In this document: positions 1 to 8,381 of the stretch, in pieces
How the letters are laid out: each line of letters starts with the position of its first letter
Position numbering within the stretch: position 1 is the first letter of the stretch
The notes under the pieces: model-generated
What the model was told of the DNA's origin: nothing
The model's input: only the letters and a program-made list of their open reading frames with translations
Database searches by the model: none
From: Bacteroidota bacterium
GTDB taxonomy: Bacteria; Bacteroidota; Bacteroidia; Bacteroidales; JACABE01
DNA: 64,000 nt
Direction of reading: 5' to 3'
Assembly (NCBI GenBank): GCA_013377005.1
Contig: JACABE010000001.1
Location: 87,307-151,306, forward strand
Position numbers and translations under genes: made by a program

Positions 1-2
1 AC

Positions 3-405
3 AATGGCAGCGTTCCAGTAACTGCAACCATAGTAGTAACCCCAACGTTTACCAATGAAGGAGTAAGCTGCAATGGAGCAGATTCAAGCTTTACGATTAC
101 CGTAAATCCGACAGGCGAAGTAAATCAACCACAAAGTCAGGTATTATGTAATGGTTCAACAACAACAGATGTAAACTTTGAAACGACCAATACAGGTGGT
201 ACCACAACTTATGCATGGACGAATAATCAGACGAGTATAGGATTAGCAGCGAATGGAACAGGCAATATATTAAGCTTTACAGCTATCAACAATGGCAGCG
301 TTCCAGTAACTGCAACCATAGTAGTAACCCCAACGTTTACCAACGAAGGAGTAAGCTGCACAGGTCCAGATTCAAGCTTTACGATAAGAGTTGAGCCATC
401 TGCAA
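3..405 (+). repeat. Tandem 288-bp (96-aa) PKD-like coding repeat
   Basis: The segment starting at 3 recurs at 291 in the same frame. The first ~68 bases of the two copies differ at a single position, then divergence rises. The period of exactly 96 codons keeps the frame. More units probably lie upstream of the window. Confidence 0.85.
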
Positions 406-2117
406 ATCCTATTATTAATGGAGACACAGTTGTTTGTTGTAATGTAAGTAAAACTTATTGTGATGTTGATAATACAACAGGAAGTTATTCTTATCAATGG
501 ACTATTTCAGGTGGTATTATTGAATCAGTAGCAAATACAAACTGTGTTACAGTTAAATGGAATTGTAATTGCACAATAGGTTGGTTAAGACTCACGAAAA
601 CGAATCTAAATACAGGATGTGCAACAACTACTGGTTATTATAATGTGATCATAAATCCATTACCTACTCCAACAATTAATGGTAATACTACTGTATATAC
701 CAATGCTACTGGCGAACTTTATTATGTAACACCATCTATACCGGGACATTTGTATTCATGGTCTATTATTGGAGGTAGTATTACAAGTGGTCAAGGTAAT
801 GATTCAGTTTACGTTTCTTGGGATTGGGCTGCATGCCAAGACTGTCAAGGATCTATATCTGTATCTGAAACAGCTCCTACTGGATGTACAGGAACAACGA
901 CAATAAATATTATACAACTTCCTGCACCAGGTGCATATAAACTAACAGGACAATTATCTTATGATAATACTAATAATACCCCATTAAATGGAGTAACTAT
1001 TGAGTTGATTAAAAATGGTAATGTAGTTGGAACAACTACAACTGCAACTGTAGTCAATCAATTTGGTAATTCTGTGTCAGGATATTATGAGTTTAATAAT
1101 ATTGCGTATGGAAATTATTCTATAAATGTAAGTTCTGTTAAACCATGGGGTGGTGTTACTGCTACTGATGCGTTATTAATTAAATTACATTCTGTTGGAT
1201 TAATAACCTTAGCAGATTTGCCTTTAGTTGCAGCAAATGTTAATTCAGCTTCTGGTGTTAATGCTACTGATGCTTTGTTAGTACAACTCCGTATTGTTGG
1301 CTTAGTAAATCAATTTGCTGCTGGTGACTGGAAGTTTAATAATGTTCCATTTACGTTTAGTGCTGTAGATTCTACGTATAATTTTAAAGGAATTTGTGTG
1401 GGAGATATTAATAAATCTTACAATACAACAAACTTGAAACAAGCAATATCCACTAATGATGGCATTGTGGATATACAACAAAACAAGTCCTTTACTTATA
1501 CTATTAAGGCTAACACATCAGCTAAATTGGGAGCAATGACATTGTTCATGAATTATGATCAGAATTCATTCGAAATCGAAAATGTAAATAATACGTTGGA
1601 TGGAATGAAATACAAGATTGAAAATGGACAAATAGCGCTTGCATGGGCAGATTTGAATTCTAGAAATATTGCTTCTGGAGAAATACTTATTTCTCTTCAG
1701 ATGAGAGCAAGAAAAGCTATTATGCACCCAACTCAGATTTTTAATTATGATGTAAGTAGCGAATTTGCAGATCCAAATGCAGTAGTATTAGATAACTTTG
1801 ACTTAAAGATGTCAGATGTTCAGACTGTAAATCAAGAAAAAGGATTTGATGTACAAAACTATCCAAATCCAGCAAAGGAAATTACGAATATAGTTTATAC
1901 AATACCAGAACAAGGTAAAGTTAAGATTATAATTACAAATATCCTTGGACAACCTATTCGCACAATTGTTGACGAAGAACAATCAGAAGGGACTTATAAG
2001 GTTATTGTAAGTGCATCTGATTTGAATTTGTTCTCAGGAGTGTATATGTATCAAATAGAAGTTAACGGAATAACAACTAATTATTCTAAATTAGGAAAAA
2101 TAGTTTTTGAACGTTAG
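3..2117 (+). CDS. C-terminal part of a large repeat-containing T9SS-secreted surface protein (5'-partial)
   Basis: The frame is open from the window edge to the stop at 2115-2117, so the internal GTG at 645 is not the true start; about 704 residues are visible. The N-terminal part carries PKD-like repeats of 96 aa (288 bp): the end of one unit at 3-117 and a complete unit up to about 400, nearly identical at DNA level over their shared start. Next come further Cys-containing Ig-like segments, a prealbumin-like domain near 940-1130, and two dockerin-like loops (GVTATDALLIKLHSVG and GVNATDALLVQLRIVG). A cohesin-like beta-sandwich follows at about 1490-1720 and a type A T9SS sorting domain at the end (NYPNPAKE...LGKIVF). 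Expected to cross the outer membrane by T9SS and be anchored or released at the surface, probably as an adhesin or matrix protein. The substrate is unknown. Confidence 0.88.
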   Translation, partial: NGSVPVTATIVVTPTFTNEGVSCNGADSSFTITVNPTGEVNQPQSQVLCNGSTTTDVNFETTNTGGTTTYAWTNNQTSIGLAANGTGNILSFTAINNGSVPVTATIVVTPTFTNEGVSCTGPDSSFTIRVEPSANPIINGDTVVCCNVSKTYCDVDNTTGSYSYQWTISGGIIESVANTNCVTVKWNCNCTIGWLRLTKTNLNTGCATTTGYYNVIINPLPTPTINGNTTVYTNATGELYYVTPSIPGHLYSWSIIGGSITSGQGNDSVYVSWDWAACQDCQGSISVSETAPTGCTGTTTINIIQLPAPGAYKLTGQLSYDNTNNTPLNGVTIELIKNGNVVGTTTTATVVNQFGNSVSGYYEFNNIAYGNYSINVSSVKPWGGVTATDALLIKLHSVGLITLADLPLVAANVNSASGVNATDALLVQLRIVGLVNQFAAGDWKFNNVPFTFSAVDSTYNFKGICVGDINKSYNTTNLKQAISTNDGIVDIQQNKSFTYTIKANTSAKLGAMTLFMNYDQNSFEIENVNNTLDGMKYKIENGQIALAWADLNSRNIASGEILISLQMRARKAIMHPTQIFNYDVSSEFADPNAVVLDNFDLKMSDVQTVNQEKGFDVQNYPNPAKEITNIVYTIPEQGKVKIIITNILGQPIRTIVDEEQSEGTYKVIVSASDLNLFSGVYMYQIEVNGITTNYSKLGKIVFER

Positions 2118-2149
2118 GAATGAAAAGAGAAAGGTATAATTTCTTTCTC

Positions 2150-2205
2150 ACTAGTTTTTTAAAAAGGAGAATCTAAATTTAGATTCTCCTTTTTAAAAAA
2201 CTAGT
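2150..2205. terminator. 56-bp perfect palindrome, probable bidirectional terminator
   Basis: Two 28-base arms (2150-2177 and 2178-2205) are exact reverse complements with no spacer. T-runs sit within both arms. It lies 33 bp after the T9SS gene and between convergent genes, so a bidirectional transcription terminator is the simplest reading. Confidence 0.7.
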
Positions 2206-2255
2206 CTTTGTTTTGGATCTAGAATAACAAGCGTGATATTTTTGGACATCCATAA

Positions 2256-2301
2256 AATAAAAAGAGTATATTGAACATTTTTTCAATATACTCTTTTTAT
2301 T
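2256..2301. terminator. Intrinsic terminator between convergent genes
   Basis: A 20-bp perfect stem (2256-2275 with 2282-2301) and a 6-base loop. A-rich and T-rich ends fit termination from both sides. It is the second hairpin in the gap between the T9SS gene and the Crp/Fnr gene. Confidence 0.75.
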
Positions 2302-2394
2302 TGCTTAATTTGCTCTATGATATGATGTTATTCGCACCATTTTTGAAAACATTAGCTTGTCGGATTTAAATAATAAGACGAGAGAAAATCTCTT

Positions 2395-3090
2395 TTACCC
2401 CCTCAAACTTATATTGGTTAGGCTTTCTATATTATTTAAAAGAATAATATTACCATCAACAGAAATTATATTCTCATCTTTGAGTTCTTTAATAATACGG
2501 ATGGCACTTTCTTTTGACATTGCTGTTAAATCGGCTAAATCTTGTCTTTTAATAATTATTTCACCGTTTTTTTCATTAAAAACTTCATTATGTAAATAGA
2601 GTAAAGCACCAGCTATACGACCATGCATACCTTTTTGAGTTAACTCAATAAATTTTTCATAATTTGACAAGGTATGCATATTAACCCATTTTAGAAGATT
2701 TATAGCAAAATCTTTATTAAGCATTACAAGATCCGTTAAGGTTTTTACGTCTATAAAACAGGCTGAGGATTCCTCAACTGCCATTGTTGTAACATGATTC
2801 TTAAAATCAGTAAACACACCAGGTCCACCAATAATAGTTAACGGACGGGCAAATCGAAGAATTAGATTGCGATTATCAATACCTTCCAGATATATTTTGA
2901 CAAGACCTTCGTTAAGAACAATAACATGAGTCAAGGCTGTCCCCTGTTTAAAAATAACTTCACCAGGACGAAATTTCACCCTGCAACGGACTTGATTGAT
3001 CAGTTCAAATTGTTCGTCTGTAAGCGAATTAAACATAGGTAAATTGGTTAAACAAGATCCGCAATGTTTAGTAATTTTTTTTTCATCCAT
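2395..3090 (-). CDS. Crp/Fnr-family transcriptional regulator
   Basis: A 231-aa protein with an N-terminal cyclic-nucleotide-binding-like beta-roll (about residues 20-130), a dimerisation helix, and a C-terminal winged HTH (about 165-215). The recognition helix SKESAIRIIKEL keeps the Glu (E194) and Arg (R198) that FNR-type proteins use to read the TTGA half-site; the intervening FNR Ser is replaced by Ile. Four cysteines are present: C10 and C13 as a CxxC at the N terminus, C36 and C111. This is the number FNR uses for its 4Fe-4S cluster, but the spacing is not the E. coli pattern. Divergent from the multihaem cytochrome cluster, with two FNR-like boxes in the shared upstream region, so it probably controls that cluster and perhaps itself. 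The signal sensed (oxygen, NO, or other) cannot be read from sequence. Confidence 0.9.
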   Translation of the reverse strand: MDEKKITKHCGSCLTNLPMFNSLTDEQFELINQVRCRVKFRPGEVIFKQGTALTHVIVLNEGLVKIYLEGIDNRNLILRFARPLTIIGGPGVFTDFKNHVTTMAVEESSACFIDVKTLTDLVMLNKDFAINLLKWVNMHTLSNYEKFIELTQKGMHGRIAGALLYLHNEVFNEKNGEIIIKRQDLADLTAMSKESAIRIIKELKDENIISVDGNIILLNNIESLTNISLRG

Positions 3091-3244
3091 TTTACTTCAC
3101 TTTTTAATTATAATGCAATTGACTTTTCGCTTTGGATTCATTAAAAAATAGTATAATCTTGTTCAAAAACAATAGATATTCGATAAAGTTTTGAATGCAA
3201 CAAAATATTTATTTTTAATAAAAAATACTACTCAAATCAGTTAA

Positions 3245-3258
3245 TTGACTTTTATCAA
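3245..3258. promoter_or_regulatory. FNR-like box TTGAC-TTTT-ATCAA
   Basis: Matches the TTGAT-N4-ATCAA consensus at 9 of 10 defined positions. It lies between the Crp/Fnr gene and the cytochrome cluster. The half-sites are identical to those of the site at 62320-62333 upstream of another multihaem cytochrome gene. Confidence 0.6.
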
Positions 3259-3392
3259 TTTAAAATTATTATTAGTCAATGCAAAGATATGTAAAAATCA
3301 TTCAAAACCAAATAAATCTCTTTATTTTTTCAAAAATGGATTGATTATTTTATTGATTGAAGTTCTATCATAGTTATTTTTCGTTATACCGA

Positions 3393-3406
3393 CTGATATA
3401 TATCAA
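3393..3406. promoter_or_regulatory. FNR-like box CTGAT-ATAT-ATCAA
   Basis: Matches TTGAT-N4-ATCAA at 9 of 10 defined positions. It is about 140 bp upstream of the candidate -7 element at 3532, further than the classical class II position, so another promoter or upstream activation would be needed. Confidence 0.55.
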
Positions 3407-3531
3407 TTTTTCCTTGATTCTTACTATTCTGTGATGTGTTATAAATCAGATTATAAGAGGTTTAATTTTTTTTATTATATACAAAAAGCCTTAGTAAAAG
3501 TAAGTTAAAATTAATATGTCAATTATTTCAT

Positions 3532-3539
3532 TATTTTTG
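3532..3539 (+). promoter_or_regulatory. Bacteroidota -7 element TATTTTTG
   Basis: Matches TAnnTTTG, 28 bp ahead of the ATG of the cytochrome lipoprotein gene. No clear -33 TTTG box at the expected spacing. Confidence 0.45.
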
Positions 3540-3567
3540 TATTCATTAATTTTAAAATGAAAATGAA

Positions 3568-3939
3568 ATGAAAATGAAAATTCTAATTTTAGGTGTATTT
3601 ATTATTGCAATATTAGGAAGCTGCAAAAAAGACACTATTCAACCTACTGTTATTCCTGTAAATACAACAGTAAAATTTTCAACAGATGTGTATCCGCTTA
3701 TTGCCACTCATAATTGTACAATGTGTCATGGTTCTGGTTCTTCGACAGGATTAGACTTATCAGGAAATTATTCTGCTGTGAGAACGAATTTATTAGTAAA
3801 TGCTGTCGTTGCAGGTAATTCTGCTACAAGTTTATTCTATACTAATTTTTCTGGTGCAGGCCATAAAGGTATATCTTTAACCACTGTTGAGCTTTCAAAT
3901 GTAAAAAGCTGGATTGATTTAGGTGCATTAGATAATTAA
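3568..3939 (+). CDS. Monohaem c-type cytochrome lipoprotein
   Basis: A 123-aa protein with an SPII signal peptide (lipobox LGSC, acylated Cys19) and one haem c site, CTMCH at residues 50-54. The sequence around it (YPLIATHNCTMCHG) resembles small Bacteroidota cytochrome c lipoproteins annotated with planctomycete-type cytochrome C domains. No Met follows the haem site at a position typical of a distal ligand; a His (GAGHKG) is available. An in-frame ATG two codons later is an equally good start. First gene of the cytochrome cluster, 32 bp before the beta-barrel gene. Likely membrane-anchored electron carrier; inner-face or surface location is not known. Confidence 0.85.
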   Translation: MKMKILILGVFIIAILGSCKKDTIQPTVIPVNTTVKFSTDVYPLIATHNCTMCHGSGSSTGLDLSGNYSAVRTNLLVNAVVAGNSATSLFYTNFSGAGHKGISLTTVELSNVKSWIDLGALDN

Positions 3940-3971
3940 TATTAAAATCATTAATCATAAAAAATAATATT

Positions 3972-4898
3972 ATGACAACAATAAAAAAAACATTAAAGAG
4001 CTTTTATTTACTTCGCATTTTATCAATAGTGCTTTTTGCAGTTCTTGCTATTAATTTTACTTATGCTCAAGAATCAACACCTGAGAAAAACACAGCAGTA
4101 ACCGGTGTTTTTAATAGTGGCACTTTTATTGAAAACCAAACAACTGTTGTTTTACCAAAACACACATTTGAATTTGTAGTTAATCATAGATTTGGCAAAA
4201 TAGGGGATGGGTTTAAAGAGCTTTTTGGTATATACTCTCCTTCAAATATTAGATTTGCATTAAATTATGGTATTACTGATAAATTTCAGATTGGTTTGGG
4301 TACAACAAAATATAACAAAATACAAGATTTGAATTATAAATATAGTATATTTGAACAAACTACCAATAACAAAATTCCAGTGTCAATAGTATACTTTGGT
4401 TCTATATCTTATGATGCAAGAGAAGAAGCCACTAGTTTTAGTTATGAAAACTATTCATTTTCTCATAGATTCTCTTATTTTAATGAAATTATGGCTTCAA
4501 GGAAGTTTTGTGATTTCTTTAGTATGCAGGTTGCCGCAACACATACTCATCTAAATATTGTTGAATCAGCCAGTGAAGTAAAAGCAGACCCTCTTTACAG
4601 AAATGATCAATTTGGTATGTCAGTATTAGGTAAATTAAATATTACGCCAACACTTGCATTTACATTTGAATACGATAAAAATTTCAGTTTGATTACAAAA
4701 AAGGTAACTGATAAATTTAAAGAAGTAAAACCAAATTTTTCTTTAGGAATTGAGAATTCAACAGCCGCTCATTCTTTTCAAGTATTTATTACAACAGCCG
4801 AAGCTATTGATTATTCAAGAAATATGGCTTATAACCAAAATACATTTACTTCTAAGGGTTTAATGATAGGATTTAATATTACTAGGGTATTTTATTAA
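3972..4898 (+). CDS. DUF5777-like outer-membrane beta-barrel protein
   Basis: A 308-aa protein with a signal peptide ending near residue 32 (NFTYAQ) and alternating amphipathic strands through to a C-terminal aromatic (RVFY), as in outer-membrane beta-barrels. The segment TTVVLPKHTFEFVVNHRFG followed by IRFALNYGITDKFQIGLG matches my recollection of the DUF5777 family, often found beside cytochrome c genes in Bacteroidota. It sits between two monohaem cytochrome genes with gaps of 32 and 48 bp, so it is probably co-transcribed. A role as the barrel of a porin-cytochrome conduit is inference from context only; no haem motif is present in it. Confidence 0.75.
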   Translation: MTTIKKTLKSFYLLRILSIVLFAVLAINFTYAQESTPEKNTAVTGVFNSGTFIENQTTVVLPKHTFEFVVNHRFGKIGDGFKELFGIYSPSNIRFALNYGITDKFQIGLGTTKYNKIQDLNYKYSIFEQTTNNKIPVSIVYFGSISYDAREEATSFSYENYSFSHRFSYFNEIMASRKFCDFFSMQVAATHTHLNIVESASEVKADPLYRNDQFGMSVLGKLNITPTLAFTFEYDKNFSLITKKVTDKFKEVKPNFSLGIENSTAAHSFQVFITTAEAIDYSRNMAYNQNTFTSKGLMIGFNITRVFY

Positions 4899-4946
4899 AA
4901 AATACATATATTCAGAAAATAAATAAAAACAATTAAAAAAACTAAA

Positions 4947-5330
4947 ATGAAAAAATCAAATGTAAGAAAAATTGTAGCATCTATCTCAATGTTTGCTATC
5001 GCATTATGTTTATTTTCATTTGTTGGTATCAACAAATGGGATGTTCCAGCATCAGATGCAGGTATTAAAAACCCAGTAAAAGCTGATGCAGCTTCTATTG
5101 CAGCGGGAAAAGCTGAATATACAAAAACTTGCAAAATGTGTCATGGCGAAAAAGGTGACAGCAAAGCTGGAGCACCATCTAATTTTACTTCAAAAGAATT
5201 TAAAGCACAATCTGATGGCGCAATTTATTACAAAATCAATACAGGTTTTGGTAAAATGCCTAAATATAAAGCTAAAATCAAAGCTGATAACGACAGATGG
5301 AATTTAGTTAATTACCTACGTACATTGTAA
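4947..5330 (+). CDS. Class I monohaem cytochrome c, exported
   Basis: A 127-aa protein with an N-terminal hydrophobic export signal (residues ~9-28), a CKMCH haem site at 62-66, and a distal Met candidate, M104 in GKMPKYK. The C-terminal helix DNDRWNLVNYLRTL is typical of class I cytochrome c (cytochrome_CBB3/C family). Likely a soluble or membrane-tethered periplasmic electron shuttle. It is followed by two consecutive hairpins that should end the first transcription unit of the cluster. Confidence 0.9.
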   Translation: MKKSNVRKIVASISMFAIALCLFSFVGINKWDVPASDAGIKNPVKADAASIAAGKAEYTKTCKMCHGEKGDSKAGAPSNFTSKEFKAQSDGAIYYKINTGFGKMPKYKAKIKADNDRWNLVNYLRTL

Positions 5331-5346
5331 TTAGCAAATTAAAATT

Positions 5347-5417
5347 TTTATTTGGGGGTAACCCAAATAAAGAAACATTAAAATTACTACGGTCTTCTAA
5401 TAGATCGTAGTAATTTT
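5347..5417 (+). terminator. Tandem hairpins, terminator after cytochrome c gene
   Basis: First hairpin: arms 5347-5356 and 5362-5371. Second hairpin: arms 5380-5391 and 5406-5417, followed by T-rich DNA. The second is a good intrinsic terminator, so the large cytochrome gene at 5486 may have its own promoter or rely on read-through. Confidence 0.7.
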
Positions 5418-5485
5418 TTAAATATAAGATATAGGACTTCCGCTTAAAAGCTAAAAATATACTAATTAATTTAATTAAAAAGAAA

Positions 5486-8272
5486 ATGTTGAATTTTGTT
5501 AAGTCAACTTCATTAATAATAATAACTGCATTACTCTTTTTTACAAGCAGTTTGTATTCTCAAAATACGAATGAAGATTGTTTGGCTTGCCATAGTGATA
5601 AAACTTTAATAAAGTCAAGAAAAGGGAAGTCAATTTCATTATATGTTGATAATGGGATTATTGGAAATTCAATTCATAAAAAAGTTAAATGCGTATCCTG
5701 CCATAAAGATGCCGATGTTAGCGAGTTCCCTCATCCAGAAAATCTCAAAGAAGTTGATTGTGGTGGATGTCATAAAAATGCACAAAATCAATTTGCGCTT
5801 AGTATTCATGGGCAGGCATTAAAATTTAACGCTCCTTATGCTCCGGATTGTAAAGAATGCCATGGAAAACATAATGTTTTACCACATACAGCCGTAAAAT
5901 CTACTACTTATAAGCTTAACATTCCCATTTTATGTGGTAAATGTCATAGAGAGGGAGCTCCTGTTGCTCGTTTATATAACATAACAATGAAGGATATTCT
6001 TACTAATTATAGCGAGAGTATTCATGGTAAGGGTTTATTCGAAAGTGGTCTGATTGTTTCTGCAACGTGTAACGATTGTCATAGTAATCATTCAATTTTA
6101 CCTCATACTAACCCTCAATCAACTACGTCAAGTGCTAAAATTGCAAGTACTTGTATGAAATGTCATGCAAATATTGAGCATGTTCATAAGAAGGTAATTA
6201 AAAAAGAATTATGGGAAAAAAAATCAGGTAGCATTCCCGCTTGTAATGATTGTCATTCCTCACATAAAATTAAGATACAAAAAACTGAAACTTCTATTTC
6301 AAATCAGATTTGTTTAAGATGCCATGAAACAGATAAGGCTTTTAAAATAATAAATAACAAAAAAGTTTCTTTAAAAATTCACAAAGAAGATTTTATAAAT
6401 ACAGCTCATAAAAATTTAGCATGTAATAAATGCCATACTGACGTAACAACTGGTAATAATTCTGTTCGACCATGTATAACCGTTAAGAAAGTGGATTGCT
6501 CTATTTGTCATGAAGAGGTTTCGAATGTATATATAAATAGTGGTCATGGTCAAGCTTATTTTAATAAAAAATCTAACGCACCTTATTGTACAGATTGTCA
6601 TGGCAAACATATAATTAAGAGCAGATATGATGAAACATCTGTAACCAGCAGGGCAAATATTCCTCAGCTTTGCGGTAATTGTCACACAAAAAATGGGAAG
6701 GCTGTTATAAATACAAAATTAAAAGAAATTGATGCATTTAGTGATTATTCAAAAAGTGTTCATGGCAAAGGATTGATGGAAAAAGGATTACTTGCCAGTG
6801 CTATTTGTACAGACTGTCATACTTCTCATAATGTTTTAAAAGAATCTGATATTAATTCAACAGTTAATCCACAAAATGTTCCAGCTACTTGTGGAAAATG
6901 TCATAAAAGCATTTACAACGAATATCTCGAAAGTGATCATTCAATATTGAGCAATACGAAAGAGAAAAAATATCCTACATGCGCCAGCTGTCATACAGCT
7001 CATACTATTACCGAAATTGATAAAGATAAATTTTTAACTCAGATTACGCTTCAATGTGGTTCTTGCCATAAAAAACTTTCCGAAACATATATGGAGACCT
7101 ACCATGGGAAAGCATATACATTGGGACATTTAAAAGCAGCTAGATGTTCTGACTGTCATGGTGCTCATAAAATTTTAAATCTAAACAACCCTGAATCAAG
7201 CGTTGGAGAAAAAAATATTGTGAAAACCTGTAAAAAATGTCATGAAAATGCCAATCTTAAATTTACAGGGTACTTATCTCATGCAACTCACAATGATAAT
7301 AAAGTTCTTTATTTTACATTTTGGGGAATGACATCTCTTCTTTTAGGTGTATTTGGATTTTTCGGTCTTCATACTCTTTTGTGGATTCCGCGTTCAATAG
7401 TGGAAGCACGGAAAAAGAAAAAACACCTTAAACCACTGGGCGAGTTAAAATATGTTAGACGCTTTACAAAAAGCCAAAGGATTACGCATATATTTGTTAT
7501 TCTTAGCTTTTTATCGTTAGCATTAACAGGTATGATGCTGAAATTTGCTCATATGGGATGGGCTAATAGTTTAGCAAAATTAATTGGAGGTGTTCACATA
7601 GCAGGAAATATTCATCGCTTTGCAGCTATAATAACTTTTGGATATTTTACCTTTCATGTTTTTTCTTTATTGAAATTAAAAAGAACACAAAATAAAGGTT
7701 TTGCATCTTTCATTTTTGGATCTAATACACTTATGTTTAACAAGCAGGATGTGAAAGATTTTATTGCTACAGTTAAATGGTTTTTGTGGTTGGGTGAACG
7801 CCCTAAATATGGAAGATGGACTTATTGGGAAAAATTTGATTACATGGCTGTATTTTGGGGGGTAGCCGTTATTGGTTTCTCTGGCTTAATTTTATGGTTC
7901 CCTGAATTTTTCACAAAGCTATTACCGGGATGGGCTATAAATGTTGCTCAGATTATACATAGCGATGAAGCTTTATTGGCAGTAATCTTTATTTTTACAA
8001 TCCATTTTTTCAATACACATCTTCGCCCGGAGGCATTTCCTATGGATACTGTAATTTTTACAGGACATGTAGAGGCAGAAGAATATAAAACCGATAGACC
8101 TAAAGAATGGGAAGAAATGGAAAAATCTGGAAATCTCGAAAAACTGATTGTTAAAAAGGAAATAACAGCATCTTGGTTGAAAATAATAAAATTCTTTGGT
8201 TTTATCTTCCTGTTTACAGGTTTTATCTTAGTAATTCTTATTATTTATTCCTTAATTGGTGGTAAATACTAA
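5486..8272 (+). CDS. 19-haem cytochrome c fused to membrane cytochrome b (CbcL-like quinol oxidoreductase)
   Basis: A 928-aa protein: signal peptide (to about residue 25), an exported region with 19 CxxCH motifs (first CLACH at 32-36, last CKKCH near 581-585), then a membrane domain from about 605. The membrane part has about five or six hydrophobic helices and conserved His in ITHIF, GNIHRF, TFHVF, IIHSDE and IHFFNTH, as expected for two b haems of the cytochrome b561/NarI-like type. The architecture matches Geobacter CbcL-type menaquinol oxidoreductases, though with more c haems. The region from SIHGQA (5803) recurs from SGHGQA (6538) as an internal duplication of about 245 aa. Likely oxidises menaquinol and delivers electrons along a haem wire in the periplasm. 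Followed by a homologous gene. Confidence 0.9.
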   Translation: MLNFVKSTSLIIITALLFFTSSLYSQNTNEDCLACHSDKTLIKSRKGKSISLYVDNGIIGNSIHKKVKCVSCHKDADVSEFPHPENLKEVDCGGCHKNAQNQFALSIHGQALKFNAPYAPDCKECHGKHNVLPHTAVKSTTYKLNIPILCGKCHREGAPVARLYNITMKDILTNYSESIHGKGLFESGLIVSATCNDCHSNHSILPHTNPQSTTSSAKIASTCMKCHANIEHVHKKVIKKELWEKKSGSIPACNDCHSSHKIKIQKTETSISNQICLRCHETDKAFKIINNKKVSLKIHKEDFINTAHKNLACNKCHTDVTTGNNSVRPCITVKKVDCSICHEEVSNVYINSGHGQAYFNKKSNAPYCTDCHGKHIIKSRYDETSVTSRANIPQLCGNCHTKNGKAVINTKLKEIDAFSDYSKSVHGKGLMEKGLLASAICTDCHTSHNVLKESDINSTVNPQNVPATCGKCHKSIYNEYLESDHSILSNTKEKKYPTCASCHTAHTITEIDKDKFLTQITLQCGSCHKKLSETYMETYHGKAYTLGHLKAARCSDCHGAHKILNLNNPESSVGEKNIVKTCKKCHENANLKFTGYLSHATHNDNKVLYFTFWGMTSLLLGVFGFFGLHTLLWIPRSIVEARKKKKHLKPLGELKYVRRFTKSQRITHIFVILSFLSLALTGMMLKFAHMGWANSLAKLIGGVHIAGNIHRFAAIITFGYFTFHVFSLLKLKRTQNKGFASFIFGSNTLMFNKQDVKDFIATVKWFLWLGERPKYGRWTYWEKFDYMAVFWGVAVIGFSGLILWFPEFFTKLLPGWAINVAQIIHSDEALLAVIFIFTIHFFNTHLRPEAFPMDTVIFTGHVEAEEYKTDRPKEWEEMEKSGNLEKLIVKKEITASWLKIIKFFGFIFLFTGFILVILIIYSLIGGKY

Positions 8273-8309
8273 TAAATTGAATTTATTTTAATGTTGTATA
8301 TTTAAAAAA

Positions 8310-8338
8310 GAAGCCATCGCCATAAAAAGCATGGCTTC
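8310..8338 (+). terminator. Weak hairpin between the two cytochrome b/c fusion genes
   Basis: Arms 8310-8317 and 8331-8338 (8-bp stem, 13-base loop) followed by a short T-rich stretch. It could be a weak terminator or attenuator. The in-frame ATG at 8331 is inside its right arm, which argues against that ATG as start of the next gene. Confidence 0.45.
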
Positions 8339-8381
8339 GTTTATTTCACTAAATTTAAATCATATAAAAATATTAATCTTT

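Larger units (their letters stand above)
3091..3567. promoter_or_regulatory. Divergent regulatory region between Crp/Fnr gene and cytochrome cluster
   Basis: A 477-bp AT-rich gap without a credible gene. It contains two FNR-like palindromes (3245-3258 and 3393-3406) and a TAnnTTTG -7 element at 3532-3539 ahead of the cytochrome lipoprotein gene. No clear -7 element was found for the regulator gene. Confidence 0.6.

Noticed and set aside
645-647. GTG at 645 as the start of the T9SS protein
   Set aside because: The same frame is open without stops back to the window edge and encodes PKD-like repeats, so the gene is 5'-partial.
4895-5134. Minus-strand frame opposite the cytochrome c gene
   Set aside because: It is antisense to a gene with a clear CKMCH site and signal peptide and has no features of its own.
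8331-8381. Upstream in-frame ATG as the start of the 16-haem cytochrome gene
   Set aside because: The ATG is inside a hairpin arm and would put 17 residues before an otherwise normal signal peptide; ATG 8382 is better.
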